DNA from: Ruminococcaceae bacterium BL-6
GTDB lineage: Bacteria > Bacillota > Clostridia > Oscillospirales > Acutalibacteraceae
Assembly: GCA_902810075.1 (NCBI GenBank)
Contig: LR778135.1
Span: 1,798,001 to 1,862,000 of the forward strand
Direction: 5' to 3'
Length of the DNA: 64,000 nt
Position numbers and translations under genes: made by a program. Below the pieces are notes generated by a model. It saw only the letters and a list, made by a program, of their open reading frames with translations, ran no database searches and had not been told where the DNA came from. Positions 7,535 through 15,585 of this stretch are shown here, piece after piece; within the stretch, counting starts at the first letter, position 1, and each line of letters starts with the position of its first letter.

Positions 7535-8371
7535 TTACGGATGCTTGATAAAGGTTCCCTCTTCCAGCTCCTGAAACGCAAGCTCCAGCTCTTCCCGGGT
7601 ATTCATGACGATCGGCCCGCCCCACGAAACGGGCTCGTGAAGGGGTTTCCCGGAAAAGAAGATCACCCTGGAATCGGAATCCGGGGGCGCGCCGACGCAG
7701 ATGCGATCCCCCTCCCCGAACAGCACCGCCGTTTTTTCCGGAACAGTGCGCCCGGAAATCAGAGCCTGTCCCACAATGGAAAACACGAACACGGTCTCCT
7801 CCGGAGGAGTTACGATATCCAGTTTTTCCCCGCGGGGAAGCCTGATATCGTAAAGGGATGCCGGAATGTGGGGCGGCTTCACCCCGGAAACGCCGGAAAA
7901 GGAGCCGGAAATCACCCGGATTTCCGCATTGCCCTCGCGGGCCGTCCCCATCCGGTCCGGCGTGATATCAAAATAGGCCGGAGCCGTCATCTTTTCCGTC
8001 CGGGGCAGGTTCAGCCAAAGCTGGAACCCGAGCATCCGTTCGGAAGGCTTCGGCATTTCCTGATGCAGGATCCCGCTCCCCGCGGTCATCCACTGGCTCT
8101 TCCCCGCATCGATCGCGCCCTTGTTTCCAAGGCTGTCCTCGTGTTCGATCCTGCCGGAAATCAGATAGGTGATCGTCTCGATCCCGCGGTGGGGATGCAT
8201 CGGAAATCCCGCGATATAATCCCCGGGATCGGTGGAGTCAAACGAATCCAGCATCAGAAACGGATCGAAGTCCTCCACATCCCGGTTGCTCAGCACACGA
8301 ACCAGGTGCACCCCGGCCCCATCCACCGTTTCCCGGCCCCGCACCATTTTCAGAATTTTTCTTTCTGCCAT
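7535..8371 (-). CDS. Pirin family protein
   Basis: A 278-residue two-domain cupin of the pirin family. Metal-ligand motifs are visible: FPMHPHRGIETITYLISG (HPHRG) and the downstream HEDSLGN and GILHQEMP segments with the H and E residues expected for the N-terminal iron site. Some bacterial pirins act as quercetin dioxygenases, others have unknown roles. GGCGGTG precedes the ATG at 8371. The gene has its own promoter overlapping the end of the upstream DUF1667 gene and its own terminator, so it is probably a single-gene unit. Confidence 0.92.
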   Translation of the reverse strand: MAERKILKMVRGRETVDGAGVHLVRVLSNRDVEDFDPFLMLDSFDSTDPGDYIAGFPMHPHRGIETITYLISGRIEHEDSLGNKGAIDAGKSQWMTAGSGILHQEMPKPSERMLGFQLWLNLPRTEKMTAPAYFDITPDRMGTAREGNAEIRVISGSFSGVSGVKPPHIPASLYDIRLPRGEKLDIVTPPEETVFVFSIVGQALISGRTVPEKTAVLFGEGDRICVGAPPDSDSRVIFFSGKPLHEPVSWGGPIVMNTREELELAFQELEEGTFIKHP

Positions 8372-8411
8372 TTCAGCACCGCCTTTCTCTTCGTTTCAAA
8401 GGTCCGCCCTC

Positions 8412-8441
8412 ATTGTAGCAGAAAGGGATACCATTATGCAA
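8412..8441 (-). promoter_or_regulatory. Sigma-A promoter of the pirin gene
   Basis: On the minus strand TTGCAT (8436-8441) and TACAAT (8412-8417) are 18 bases apart. The -35 box overlaps the end of the DUF1667 gene. Confidence 0.55.
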
Positions 8442-8805
8442 GATGGGATTTTGAAACTGCCGCCCCGACGTTTCTGGTCGCGACCACGTCGCTGCCGAGG
8501 CCGAGAACATCCGGGATCACCACCTGTCCGATTGCGACGGGAGCCCGCAGGCGCACTTTTTTGATCTGTTCCATCACCGGGAAAATCCGAGAAATCGGGA
8601 CCGGTTTTGTCAGGCGGACGCTTGCGAGCGGAAGCTCTCCGTTCAAAACCAGCACCGAGCTCGCTATGGTGCGCATCGGGCTGACCGTTTCCTGCCACGC
8701 GTATTTTTCCCCGCGCCGGCAGCCTGCCCCTTTGACGGAAACGGGCTTTCCATCCTTCGTCTCCACTTGGATCGCACAGCCCCTGGGGCAGATGATGCAA
8801 GTCAT
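8434..8805 (-). CDS. DUF1667 protein, third subunit of the FAD oxidoreductase operon
   Basis: A 123-residue DUF1667 protein. It has the Cys-rich MTCIICPRGC start (Cys 3, 6, 10) and GAGCRRG (Cys 29), a four-cysteine pattern that could hold a metal or iron-sulfur cluster. The rest is mostly beta strand. In Clostridia and Thermotogae this family is encoded next to a GlpA-like FAD dehydrogenase and a second FAD oxidoreductase, and the same order is found here. The ATG at 8805 lies five bases after the stop of the preceding gene. It is probably a small electron-carrier subunit, which is inference from context. Confidence 0.85.
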   Translation of the reverse strand: MTCIICPRGCAIQVETKDGKPVSVKGAGCRRGEKYAWQETVSPMRTIASSVLVLNGELPLASVRLTKPVPISRIFPVMEQIKKVRLRAPVAIGQVVIPDVLGLGSDVVATRNVGAAVSKSHLA

Positions 8806-8810
8806 CGTTT

Positions 8811-10055
8811 TCAGCACTTCACCTTCACCTCCAGATCCCCATCCGGCGCGAGCACGCTCTGCGGCACCGAAACCTGAACCATTTCCGCCGGATTGACGTT
8901 TCCCTTTCGGGGCGACGACACAATCACTTTTCCGTTCTGGATCACCTGGATGGCGCAGTCCCGAAACGGGCGGCTCACTCGCAGGGAAATCCTGACGTCT
9001 TTTTTTCCGCTGATTTTCTGCGGGACCGTGTTCCCCATCCCGTCCCCACAGGAGATGTTCAGGCGGCATGGCGGAAGGCTGCCCGATTTGATGTATTCGG
9101 CCACAGCGCCGGCCGTCCTCTCCGCTTCCAGAGAGACAAAATCGACCAGGTCGTGAACGTGCAGGACATTCCCCGCGGAAAAGATTCCCTCGACCCCGGT
9201 ACGGAAATACTCGTCGACCACCGCGCCCTGCGTATGGCCGTCGAGCGTCACGCCCGCCCTGCGGGAAAGCTCGTTTTCCGGGATCAGGCCAACCGAAAGG
9301 ATCAGCGTATCGCAGGGATACTCCCGTTCCGTGCCGGGGATCGGCCTGCGCCGTTCATCCACCCGGCTCACCGTGACGCCCGTCAGCCGCTCCCGGCCGT
9401 GGATTTCCGTCACCGTATGGCTCAGATAAAGCGGGATGTTGTAATCGATCAGGCACTGCTGGATATTGCGGGGCAGCCCGCTGGGATACGGCTGAATCTC
9501 GAACACGGCCTTGACGTTCGCCCCTTCCAGGGTCATGCGCCGCGCCATGATCATGCCGATGTCCCCGGAGCCGAGGATCACGACGTCTTTTCCGACCATG
9601 GTGTTGTAAAGGTTGAGATAAGCCTGAGCGACCCCCGCCGTGAACACACCGGCCGGCCTCTCGCCGGGGATCGCGAGGGCGCCTCTGGTACGCTCGCGGC
9701 ATCCCATGGTAAGAATGACCGCCCTTGCCCGGTACCTGACCAGCCCGCCGCGCGAAACAGCCGTCACTTCCCGCTGCGGGGAAACGGAGATCACCATGGT
9801 GTCCGTGCGGCAGTCGATTCCCAGCCGCCCGGCCTCTTCCTGAAACCGCGCGGCATATTCCGGGCCGGAAAGGCTCTCCCCGAACCGGGTCAGCCCGAAG
9901 CCGTCGTGGATGCACTGGCGCAGGATTCCCCCTGACGTTTTCTCGCGCTCCAGCACCAGAATATCCTGAATTCCCTGCCTGCGCAGCTCCGTCGCCGCGG
10001 CCAGCCCCGCCGGGCCGCCGCCTATGATCACGACGTCTTTTGGAATGGATCTCAT
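8811..10055 (-). CDS. FAD-dependent pyridine nucleotide-disulfide-type oxidoreductase
   Basis: A 414-residue FAD/NAD(P) oxidoreductase. It opens with a Rossmann dinucleotide site (DVVIIGGGPAGLAAATELRR), has a second nucleotide site around VVILGSGDIGMIMARRM, and a third near GIFSAGNVLHVHDLVDF for FAD. This layout matches the second subunit of clostridial glycerol-3-phosphate dehydrogenase-like complexes and opine/sarcosine oxidase alpha relatives. It overlaps the upstream dehydrogenase gene by four bases (ATGA) and is followed by DUF1667, so all three are translationally coupled or nearly so. Its likely role is to pass electrons from the dehydrogenase to NAD(P) or quinone. Confidence 0.87.
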   Translation of the reverse strand: MRSIPKDVVIIGGGPAGLAAATELRRQGIQDILVLEREKTSGGILRQCIHDGFGLTRFGESLSGPEYAARFQEEAGRLGIDCRTDTMVISVSPQREVTAVSRGGLVRYRARAVILTMGCRERTRGALAIPGERPAGVFTAGVAQAYLNLYNTMVGKDVVILGSGDIGMIMARRMTLEGANVKAVFEIQPYPSGLPRNIQQCLIDYNIPLYLSHTVTEIHGRERLTGVTVSRVDERRRPIPGTEREYPCDTLILSVGLIPENELSRRAGVTLDGHTQGAVVDEYFRTGVEGIFSAGNVLHVHDLVDFVSLEAERTAGAVAEYIKSGSLPPCRLNISCGDGMGNTVPQKISGKKDVRISLRVSRPFRDCAIQVIQNGKVIVSSPRKGNVNPAEMVQVSVPQSVLAPDGDLEVKVKC

Positions 10056-11509
10056 TTTCTGACCTCCCCGGTAAACAGATTGGAATGCGGGCGCGAATAA
10101 AGAAGCTTTTCGGCCGGAATCCCGAGCTCATCCCGGATCATCTGCGCGACCCTCATCTGACAGTATCCGCCCTGGCATCTTCCCATCATGCAGCGGGTCC
10201 GGTATTTGATCCCCGTCATGGTCGAGACGCCGAGCGGGTTGCGAATCGCCTGAAGGATCTCCGCGCGCGTCACCGTTTCGCACCGGCAGACCACTTCCCC
10301 GTAATCCGGATTTTCCTGAATCAAACGCTCCTTTTTCTCATCCGGCTGCTCGGAAAAGCGTGTGATCCCCTTCCTGCTCGGGTCAAAATCCTTTTTGGCG
10401 GTCAGCGGCTCCCGCTGCCCGATCAGCTTCACCACGCGGCGCGCGATGGGCAGGGCGGCGGTGAGCCCCGGGGATTCGATCCCCACCAGGTTCACGGCGT
10501 GCGGCGCCGCATCGTCGCGCACCTCTATGACAAAATCCTGCACCGTTCCGTTTTCGTCCACCCATTTGGGAAGGATTCCGGAATAATTGCGGATATAATC
10601 CTTCTTCCGGATAAACGGCCAGAGCCTGGATGCGCTCTCCGCCAGCTCTTCCATATTCTTTGCAGGCACGCCGTAATCGGTGAAATCCTTCACGTATTCC
10701 GCGTCCGGCCCGACGATGACGTTTCCGTCCACGGTCGGGGTGACGTGAATTCCCATATAGGTGTTGCTGGGGACAGGATAGACCGGCAGCGGGAGCAGCG
10801 CGCCCATCCTTTTGTCCAGGATCAGGTAATTCCCTTTGGAGCCCGCGATGCGGTAGCCGGTGATGCCGAGCATTTCGGATATGACGCCGCAGCCGAGCCC
10901 CGCGCTGTTGACCACCCAGCGGGTGCGGAACTCCCCGCGCGGCGTTTCGACCGTATAGCTTTGGTCCGCTTCGCGCCGGACCCCGGTCACCTCGTGGCAG
11001 AAGAAAAATTCGGCGCCGTTCTGCCGGGCGTTTTCCGCAAGCGCGATGGTAAACAGAAACGGATTCACGATCCCGCTCATCGGCGAGAACATCGCAAACT
11101 CTCCCTGCACGCCGGGGGCAAGCTTTTGAATCGCGCTTTTGTCCACCAGCTCCAGCCCGCGGCACCCGTTGAGCTTTCCGGTCTCCATCGTTTTTTTCAG
11201 GCTTTTCAGGTCTTCGCCGGTGTTTCCAACCAGCAGCTTGCCGGTGCGGCGGAACGGGATGTCCAGCTCCTGTGCGGTCCGGTCGAACTCCCGGTTTCCC
11301 TCCACGCAGCACTCCGCTTTCAGCGTGCCCGGATCGTAGGCGAAGCCGCCGTGAACGACGCCGGAATTTCTTCCGCTCGTCTCACAGCAGACATCCGGAT
11401 TTTTTTCCAGCACCCCGATCTTCATCCGGTACCGGGACAGTTCCCGGGCCACCGCGCTGCCCACGACGCCGGATCCGATGATCAATACGTCAAACTGATC
11501 TTTCATCAT
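10052..11509 (-). CDS. GlpA/LhgO-like FAD dehydrogenase with C-terminal [2Fe-2S] domain
   Basis: A 485-residue FAD-dependent dehydrogenase of the DAO family. FDVLIIGSGVVGSAVARELSR near the N terminus is the FAD site. The C-terminal part from about residue 395 is a BFD-like domain with four cysteines (VVCRCET and CMMGRCQGGYC), expected to bind a [2Fe-2S] cluster. Related enzymes oxidise glycerol-3-phosphate or 2-hydroxyglutarate; which one applies here is not decided by sequence. The start at 11509 or the next codon (ATGATG) is likely, with a purine-rich GGGGAGG about 17 bases ahead, farther than normal. It heads the three-gene operon and has an AT-rich palindromic control region upstream. Confidence 0.85.
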   Translation of the reverse strand: MMKDQFDVLIIGSGVVGSAVARELSRYRMKIGVLEKNPDVCCETSGRNSGVVHGGFAYDPGTLKAECCVEGNREFDRTAQELDIPFRRTGKLLVGNTGEDLKSLKKTMETGKLNGCRGLELVDKSAIQKLAPGVQGEFAMFSPMSGIVNPFLFTIALAENARQNGAEFFFCHEVTGVRREADQSYTVETPRGEFRTRWVVNSAGLGCGVISEMLGITGYRIAGSKGNYLILDKRMGALLPLPVYPVPSNTYMGIHVTPTVDGNVIVGPDAEYVKDFTDYGVPAKNMEELAESASRLWPFIRKKDYIRNYSGILPKWVDENGTVQDFVIEVRDDAAPHAVNLVGIESPGLTAALPIARRVVKLIGQREPLTAKKDFDPSRKGITRFSEQPDEKKERLIQENPDYGEVVCRCETVTRAEILQAIRNPLGVSTMTGIKYRTRCMMGRCQGGYCQMRVAQMIRDELGIPAEKLLYSRPHSNLFTGEVRK

Positions 11510-11562
11510 ACAGGTTTCCAGGGGGGAACCTCCCCTGGCGTCCTCCTCCTTTTTCAGCTTTA

Positions 11563-11606
11563 TTGATATTTCAGTAATATATCTATAATATACTAATATC
11601 AGTATA
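11563..11606. promoter_or_regulatory. Twin AT-rich palindrome-like operator sites of the FAD operon
   Basis: TACTAATATCAGTA (11591-11604) contains a near-palindrome ACT-AATATC-AGT overlapping the -10 box. A related GATATTTCAGTAATAT block lies about 28 bases closer to the gene (11564-11579). The spacing suits a dimeric regulator bound downstream of the promoter. The regulator is unknown. Confidence 0.4.
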
Positions 11607-11629
11607 GGACACAAATTTTCAAAAGTAAA
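11601..11629 (-). promoter_or_regulatory. Sigma-A promoter of the FAD oxidoreductase operon
   Basis: On the minus strand TTTACT (11624-11629) and TATACT (11601-11606) are 17 bases apart. The -10 box overlaps the palindrome noted separately. Confidence 0.55.
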
Positions 11630-11630
11630 G

Positions 11631-11670
11631 AAAAACTTTCCGGGCCGTCTTTCCAATGGCTCCGGAAAGC
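11631..11670 (-). terminator. Terminator of the sugar ABC transporter operon
   Basis: On the minus strand CTTTCCGG pairs with CCGGAAAG and is followed by TTTTTC. It separates the ABC operon from the FAD operon. Confidence 0.7.
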
Positions 11671-11678
11671 TTTTTTCC

Positions 11679-12509
11679 TTATCCTTTCACGGCCCCCTGA
11701 ACCATCCCTTCGACCAGCTGCTTCTGAAAAATGAGGAAAACGACGATGGGCGGAATGATGGTCATCGTGATGACGGCGCCGAGCACCCCGAAGTTCCAGC
11801 TGTCGCCCTTCAGCATGGTGAGCGCCACCGAGATGGGCATGGCGCTGTCTTCCGTCGCCAGCGTCTTGCCCATGGTGTATTCCCCCCAGATGCTGTAAAA
11901 GGAAAATACGGTGACGATGACAAGGCCGTTCCTCGCGATGGGAAGGATGATGTTGAGCCACGTCCGGAACACGCTGCATCCGTCCATTTCCGCGGATTCC
12001 TCCATCTCTTTCGGGATGGCTTTGAAAACCCCCCTCATGATGAACACCGAAAACGGCAGGACGTTCATGACGTTCGGGAAAATCAGGCCCCAGGCGGTAT
12101 TGAGCAGGCCGAGGTTATACTCCATAATGTAAATGGGGATCAGAAGGGCCGCAAGCGGGAACGTGACCACGAACAGGATGAACGCCATGATGGCCCCGCT
12201 GCCTTTAAACGGGAGCTTCGCAAACGCGTACCCGGCCATGGCGCTGCATATCACGGTGATCACGACGCCGAGCACCGTAATGACGACGCTGGTCCGATAA
12301 TAATTGAGGTATTTTCCCCCTCTGGCAAACACATAGGCGTAGTTGTCCAAGATCGGCCTGTGCGGGAAAAACGTCATGTTGACAGACAGAATCTCCTGCT
12401 GGCTTTTCAGCGAGTTGAACAGGCTATAAAAGATCGGGACGACAAAAATCAGGGCGATCAAGGCGAGCAGAAGGTACAAAAAGAACCGGTTGGCTTTTTT
12501 GGCGCTCAT
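11679..12509 (-). CDS. Sugar ABC transporter permease, MalG/AraQ type
   Basis: A 276-residue inner-membrane permease of the carbohydrate uptake 1 (CUT1) family. It shows six hydrophobic segments and the conserved EAA loop in the form EMEESAEMDGCSVFRTWLNIILPIARNGL, which docks to the ATPase. GGAGG seven bases before the ATG at 12509 supports the start. It overlaps the upstream permease gene by four bases and ends the operon. With the partner permease and the lipoprotein it forms an oligosaccharide or monosaccharide importer. No ATPase gene adjoins, so a shared MsmX-type ATPase is expected. Confidence 0.93.
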   Translation of the reverse strand: MSAKKANRFFLYLLLALIALIFVVPIFYSLFNSLKSQQEILSVNMTFFPHRPILDNYAYVFARGGKYLNYYRTSVVITVLGVVITVICSAMAGYAFAKLPFKGSGAIMAFILFVVTFPLAALLIPIYIMEYNLGLLNTAWGLIFPNVMNVLPFSVFIMRGVFKAIPKEMEESAEMDGCSVFRTWLNIILPIARNGLVIVTVFSFYSIWGEYTMGKTLATEDSAMPISVALTMLKGDSWNFGVLGAVITMTIIPPIVVFLIFQKQLVEGMVQGAVKG

Positions 12510-13405
12510 CTTTCCGCCTCCTCGCTGTTCAGCTTCATATTCAGCAAAGAAAAGAACAGAATCATGCCGCTTAGCACAAAGGCGATGGCCGAAGCATAAC
12601 CCATGTTGAAATACAGGAACGCATTGTTGTAAATATACATATAAAGGACGAGGGTCGCGTTCCCCGGGCCGCCGTTCGTCATGACCATCGGCTCCACGAA
12701 CACCTTGAGCGCCGCAATGATCGCCCAGATTCCCGCGACGACATAGGTTTCCTTCAGATTGGGCAGTATGACATAAACCAGCTTCTTCCAGCCCACCGCT
12801 CCATCCATATCGGCGGCCTCCAGAACATCGCCGGAGATCGACTGCAGGCCGGAAAGAAACAGGATCGTTTCAAATCCAATGTTGCACCACAGGTTCACCA
12901 CCAGAATGGAGGACATCGCGCTCCCGGGCTGCGTCAGCCAGGGACGGGCCAGCGCGGGAAGATGGAGGACCGTGCCGAGAAAATAATTGAGAAGGCCGAA
13001 ATTCTCGGAAAAGATCCAGCTGAACACGATGCACGCCAGCGAAGCCGGCACGACGATCGGCATGAAAACCGCCGTGCGGAACAGCCATGTCCCCTTTTTG
13101 CAGAAGAACAGAAGAAGGGCCATGGCAAGGGAAATCACCATCAAAAGGGAAAAATCAAACACGGCGAAAAACAGGGTCGTCTTCATGGCATGGACAAAAT
13201 CGCTGTCCAGAAACATCTTGGCGTAATTGCTGAAGCCGGTGAATTTCGGAGCACGGTCGTAGATGAAATTGTAATCGGAAAGGCTCAGATACCCGGTGTA
13301 AAACAGCGGATAAATCACGAACAGAAAGATAATTAAAAAGCAGGGAAGGACAAACAGAACGCCCCATACGGACTTCTGTCTGGAGCGGGTCCATGTTTTT
13401 TTCAA
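12506..13405 (-). CDS. Sugar ABC transporter permease, MalF/UgpA type
   Basis: A 299-residue CUT1 permease with six or so transmembrane segments and an EAA loop (EAADMDGAVGWKKLVYVILPNLK). An FLFVIYPLFYTGYLS first helix and the late NGGPGNATLVLYMYIYNNAF segment are typical of MalF/UgpA-type sugar permeases. A GTG at 13417 is in frame, but the Shine-Dalgarno site is only two bases away from it; the TTG at 13405, six bases after GAGG, fits better. It lies between the substrate-binding lipoprotein and the second permease. A large stem-loop upstream may tune the mRNA level relative to the lipoprotein. Confidence 0.88.
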   Translation of the reverse strand: MKKTWTRSRQKSVWGVLFVLPCFLIIFLFVIYPLFYTGYLSLSDYNFIYDRAPKFTGFSNYAKMFLDSDFVHAMKTTLFFAVFDFSLLMVISLAMALLLFFCKKGTWLFRTAVFMPIVVPASLACIVFSWIFSENFGLLNYFLGTVLHLPALARPWLTQPGSAMSSILVVNLWCNIGFETILFLSGLQSISGDVLEAADMDGAVGWKKLVYVILPNLKETYVVAGIWAIIAALKVFVEPMVMTNGGPGNATLVLYMYIYNNAFLYFNMGYASAIAFVLSGMILFFSLLNMKLNSEEAER

Positions 13406-13437
13406 AATATTCCTCACACTCCCTTCAAGGGGGCAGC

Positions 13438-13461
13438 GGGCGCCCGTCTTTTCGGGCGCCC
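13438..13461 (-). promoter_or_regulatory. Intercistronic stem-loop between binding protein and permeases
   Basis: A 9-bp GC stem (GGGCGCCCG and its complement) has no T-tract after it on the minus strand. Similar structures after binding-protein genes protect the upstream mRNA, so more lipoprotein than permease is made. This role is inference. Confidence 0.55.
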
Positions 13462-13486
13462 TTCCTGCCTTTCCCCAGTCCGGATC

Positions 13487-14782
13487 TTATTTATTGAGAG
13501 ACTTCACCATATCCTGAAGCTGCTGAACCGTCGTGTCCACGCTGGTTCCCTTGCTCAGGCTGTTCTGAAGGATGGACTGCAGATCCTTGATGAATTTTGC
13601 GAGGTCTTTATACACGGGATAGGTAACCGACTTATCGATGGAGTTTTTCAGATTTTTCCAGTCCGGAGCTTCCGCCATCGCGTAATATTCGTTGATGACG
13701 GGCAGTTTGCCGTACTGATTCAGCGTGCTTGTCTGCACATGCTCGCCCAGAAGCTGCTCCTGAATGAACTGAACCGCCAGTTCCGCGTTGGGGGAGCATT
13801 TCGGCACGATGACGCCGTTGACATAGCCGACGCTGCCGTTCTGGTCCGCCCCGGGAATCGGGAGGACGGAAACATTGTCCTTGCCCAGCGTCTGCCCCGC
13901 TTCGATCCATCTGGAGCCGCTTTCCACCAGCATGGCGACCTTTCCGGCCTTATAGCTGTTCCTGCCGGAGTCGTAATCGGCGAAGGTCTCCTGCGAGAAT
14001 ACGCCCTCCTTGACCCCTTTCTGCCAGATGCTCAGAATCTTGCGGAACTCCGGATTGTCAAAGCCCACGCTGATGCCGTCGTCCTGGTACAAGGTCTTGT
14101 GGGATGCCTGCAGAACGCCCAGCACGGTTCCGTGGATATCCTTGCCCCACTGGATCGTCGCGCCCTGCTGCACGACCTTGCCGTCCTTCACCTTGTGCAG
14201 CTTCTTTGCAAACTCATAGAACTCTTCCCAGTCCTTCGGGGCAAGGGGTTTCCCCTCTTTGTCGACCAGGCCGGCTTCCTTGAACATTTTCGTGTTGATG
14301 TTGATCGCCGTGATTTCCGAAATCACCGGAATCACATACTGCTTGTCATGCAGCCTGCTCATTTCAATCGCGGAGGGGACGAATTTGCTTTTGTCAAAAT
14401 TGCTGAAGAAATTCAGGTCCTTGTCAAAATCATAAATCAGGTCTTTGCCGATGAACTGTTCCGCAAAGGAGGCGCCGTCGATCATGACGAGGTCGACCGG
14501 CGTTTCCCCTTTCATCCAATTGATCGAATAGTTGGAAACGACCGTTGGGTCCGCATAGGTCTGGATTTCCACCTTCACATCCGGATGATCCTTCATAAAA
14601 GCCTTGGCGGCGTCTTCCAGGAATATTTTGGTCACCTGCCAGGATTCTCCCCCGACCCGCAGCACCTTTGATCCGGAGCCGGAGCCTGCCGGCTGAGAGC
14701 CTGCGGCGGGCTCGGTCTTTCCGCAGGAGGTGAGCGACAGCACAAGGGCGGACGCCAGCAGCGCGCAGAAAAAGCGTTTCAT
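13487..14782 (-). CDS. Sugar ABC transporter substrate-binding lipoprotein
   Basis: A 431-residue extracellular solute-binding protein of family 1. The N terminus is a lipoprotein signal (basic MKRFF, hydrophobic core, LTSC lipobox with Cys at residue 20), so it is expected to be anchored on the outer face of the membrane. The following Gly/Ser linker and the mixed alpha/beta body with EEFYEFAKKLHKV and the GKVAMLVESGSRWIEA block are common in this family. GAGGT precedes the ATG at 14782. It lies downstream of NagB-like and LacI genes, suggesting an amino sugar or related carbohydrate ligand. Confidence 0.92.
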   Translation of the reverse strand: MKRFFCALLASALVLSLTSCGKTEPAAGSQPAGSGSGSKVLRVGGESWQVTKIFLEDAAKAFMKDHPDVKVEIQTYADPTVVSNYSINWMKGETPVDLVMIDGASFAEQFIGKDLIYDFDKDLNFFSNFDKSKFVPSAIEMSRLHDKQYVIPVISEITAININTKMFKEAGLVDKEGKPLAPKDWEEFYEFAKKLHKVKDGKVVQQGATIQWGKDIHGTVLGVLQASHKTLYQDDGISVGFDNPEFRKILSIWQKGVKEGVFSQETFADYDSGRNSYKAGKVAMLVESGSRWIEAGQTLGKDNVSVLPIPGADQNGSVGYVNGVIVPKCSPNAELAVQFIQEQLLGEHVQTSTLNQYGKLPVINEYYAMAEAPDWKNLKNSIDKSVTYPVYKDLAKFIKDLQSILQNSLSKGTSVDTTVQQLQDMVKSLNK

Positions 14783-14824
14783 TCCATTGACCTCTTTTCT
14801 TTTTTGATTTTATTGCAAACCGTC

Positions 14825-15580
14825 TTACCGGTATTGCGCCAAAACATCCCCTCCGCACAGGGAAGCGGAATCCTGATCCAGGAACAGATGCCAGTCACCG
14901 TGCGCGCGCAAAAGCGTGGCGGGAATCAGATTGGTTGTTTTTTCGGCGGAAAGAGTTCGATAAACCGCCTCGGCCTTTTCCGAATGGGGAACGCTGGAAA
15001 CGATGCACCCGCACTGCATGATGCGGTACGGCGTCATGGAAACGGCGACGCGGGGGACCGCGTCGAGATCGGGGAACCAGCCCTCCCGGAACTGCTGGCG
15101 CCTGCATCTGTCATCCAGATGCACGATGTGGAAGGATTCCTTCGTCTCAAAATCCGCCGGCGGGTCGTTGAACGCGATATGCGCGTTTTCCCCGATCCCG
15201 ATCACCCCGACGTTGATCGGCTTTTCACAGAGCTTTTCGGTAAGCTCCCGCAGGTTCTTCTCCACGTCGCCCTCGCCGTCGACAAGATACGCCTGTCCGA
15301 CCGGAACCTTTGAAAGCACGCGCTCCCGAAGATACCTTCGGAAGCTTGCCGGATGCGTTTCCGGAAGGCCGACATACTCATCCAGATGGAAAATCGTCAC
15401 TTTCTCCCAGTCCACCGGCTCGCGGACCAGAGCCGCCAGCGTTTCGAACTGAGAGGCTCCCGTGGAGAGGATCATCCGGACTTCGCCATTCTGGGCAATC
15501 GCTTCGTTCATCCGCCGGGCGATCAGATCCGCCGCGGCGCGGCCCAGCGAATCCGCGTCTTTTTCAATCACCAACTGCAC
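14825..15580 (-). CDS. NagB-like glucosamine-6-phosphate deaminase/isomerase family protein
   Basis: A 251-residue member of the NagB/6-phosphogluconolactonase fold family. The phosphate-binding loop (LSTGASQFETL, 38-48), the HLDEYVGLP motif with the acid near 67-68, and GIGENAHIAFNDPP (128-141) are present. In classical NagB the last motif is a Gly-Asp-Gly-His version, so the catalytic Asp is replaced by Asn132 here while His134 stays. It may still be a deaminase, as proteins of this subgroup are so annotated, or act on another sugar phosphate. The start is the GTG at 15580, eight bases after GGAGG, which lies in the lacI stop region. It is in the ABC sugar operon. Confidence 0.82.
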   Translation of the reverse strand: MQLVIEKDADSLGRAAADLIARRMNEAIAQNGEVRMILSTGASQFETLAALVREPVDWEKVTIFHLDEYVGLPETHPASFRRYLRERVLSKVPVGQAYLVDGEGDVEKNLRELTEKLCEKPINVGVIGIGENAHIAFNDPPADFETKESFHIVHLDDRCRRQQFREGWFPDLDAVPRVAVSMTPYRIMQCGCIVSSVPHSEKAEAVYRTLSAEKTTNLIPATLLRAHGDWHLFLDQDSASLCGGDVLAQYR

Positions 15581-15585
15581 AAAAC

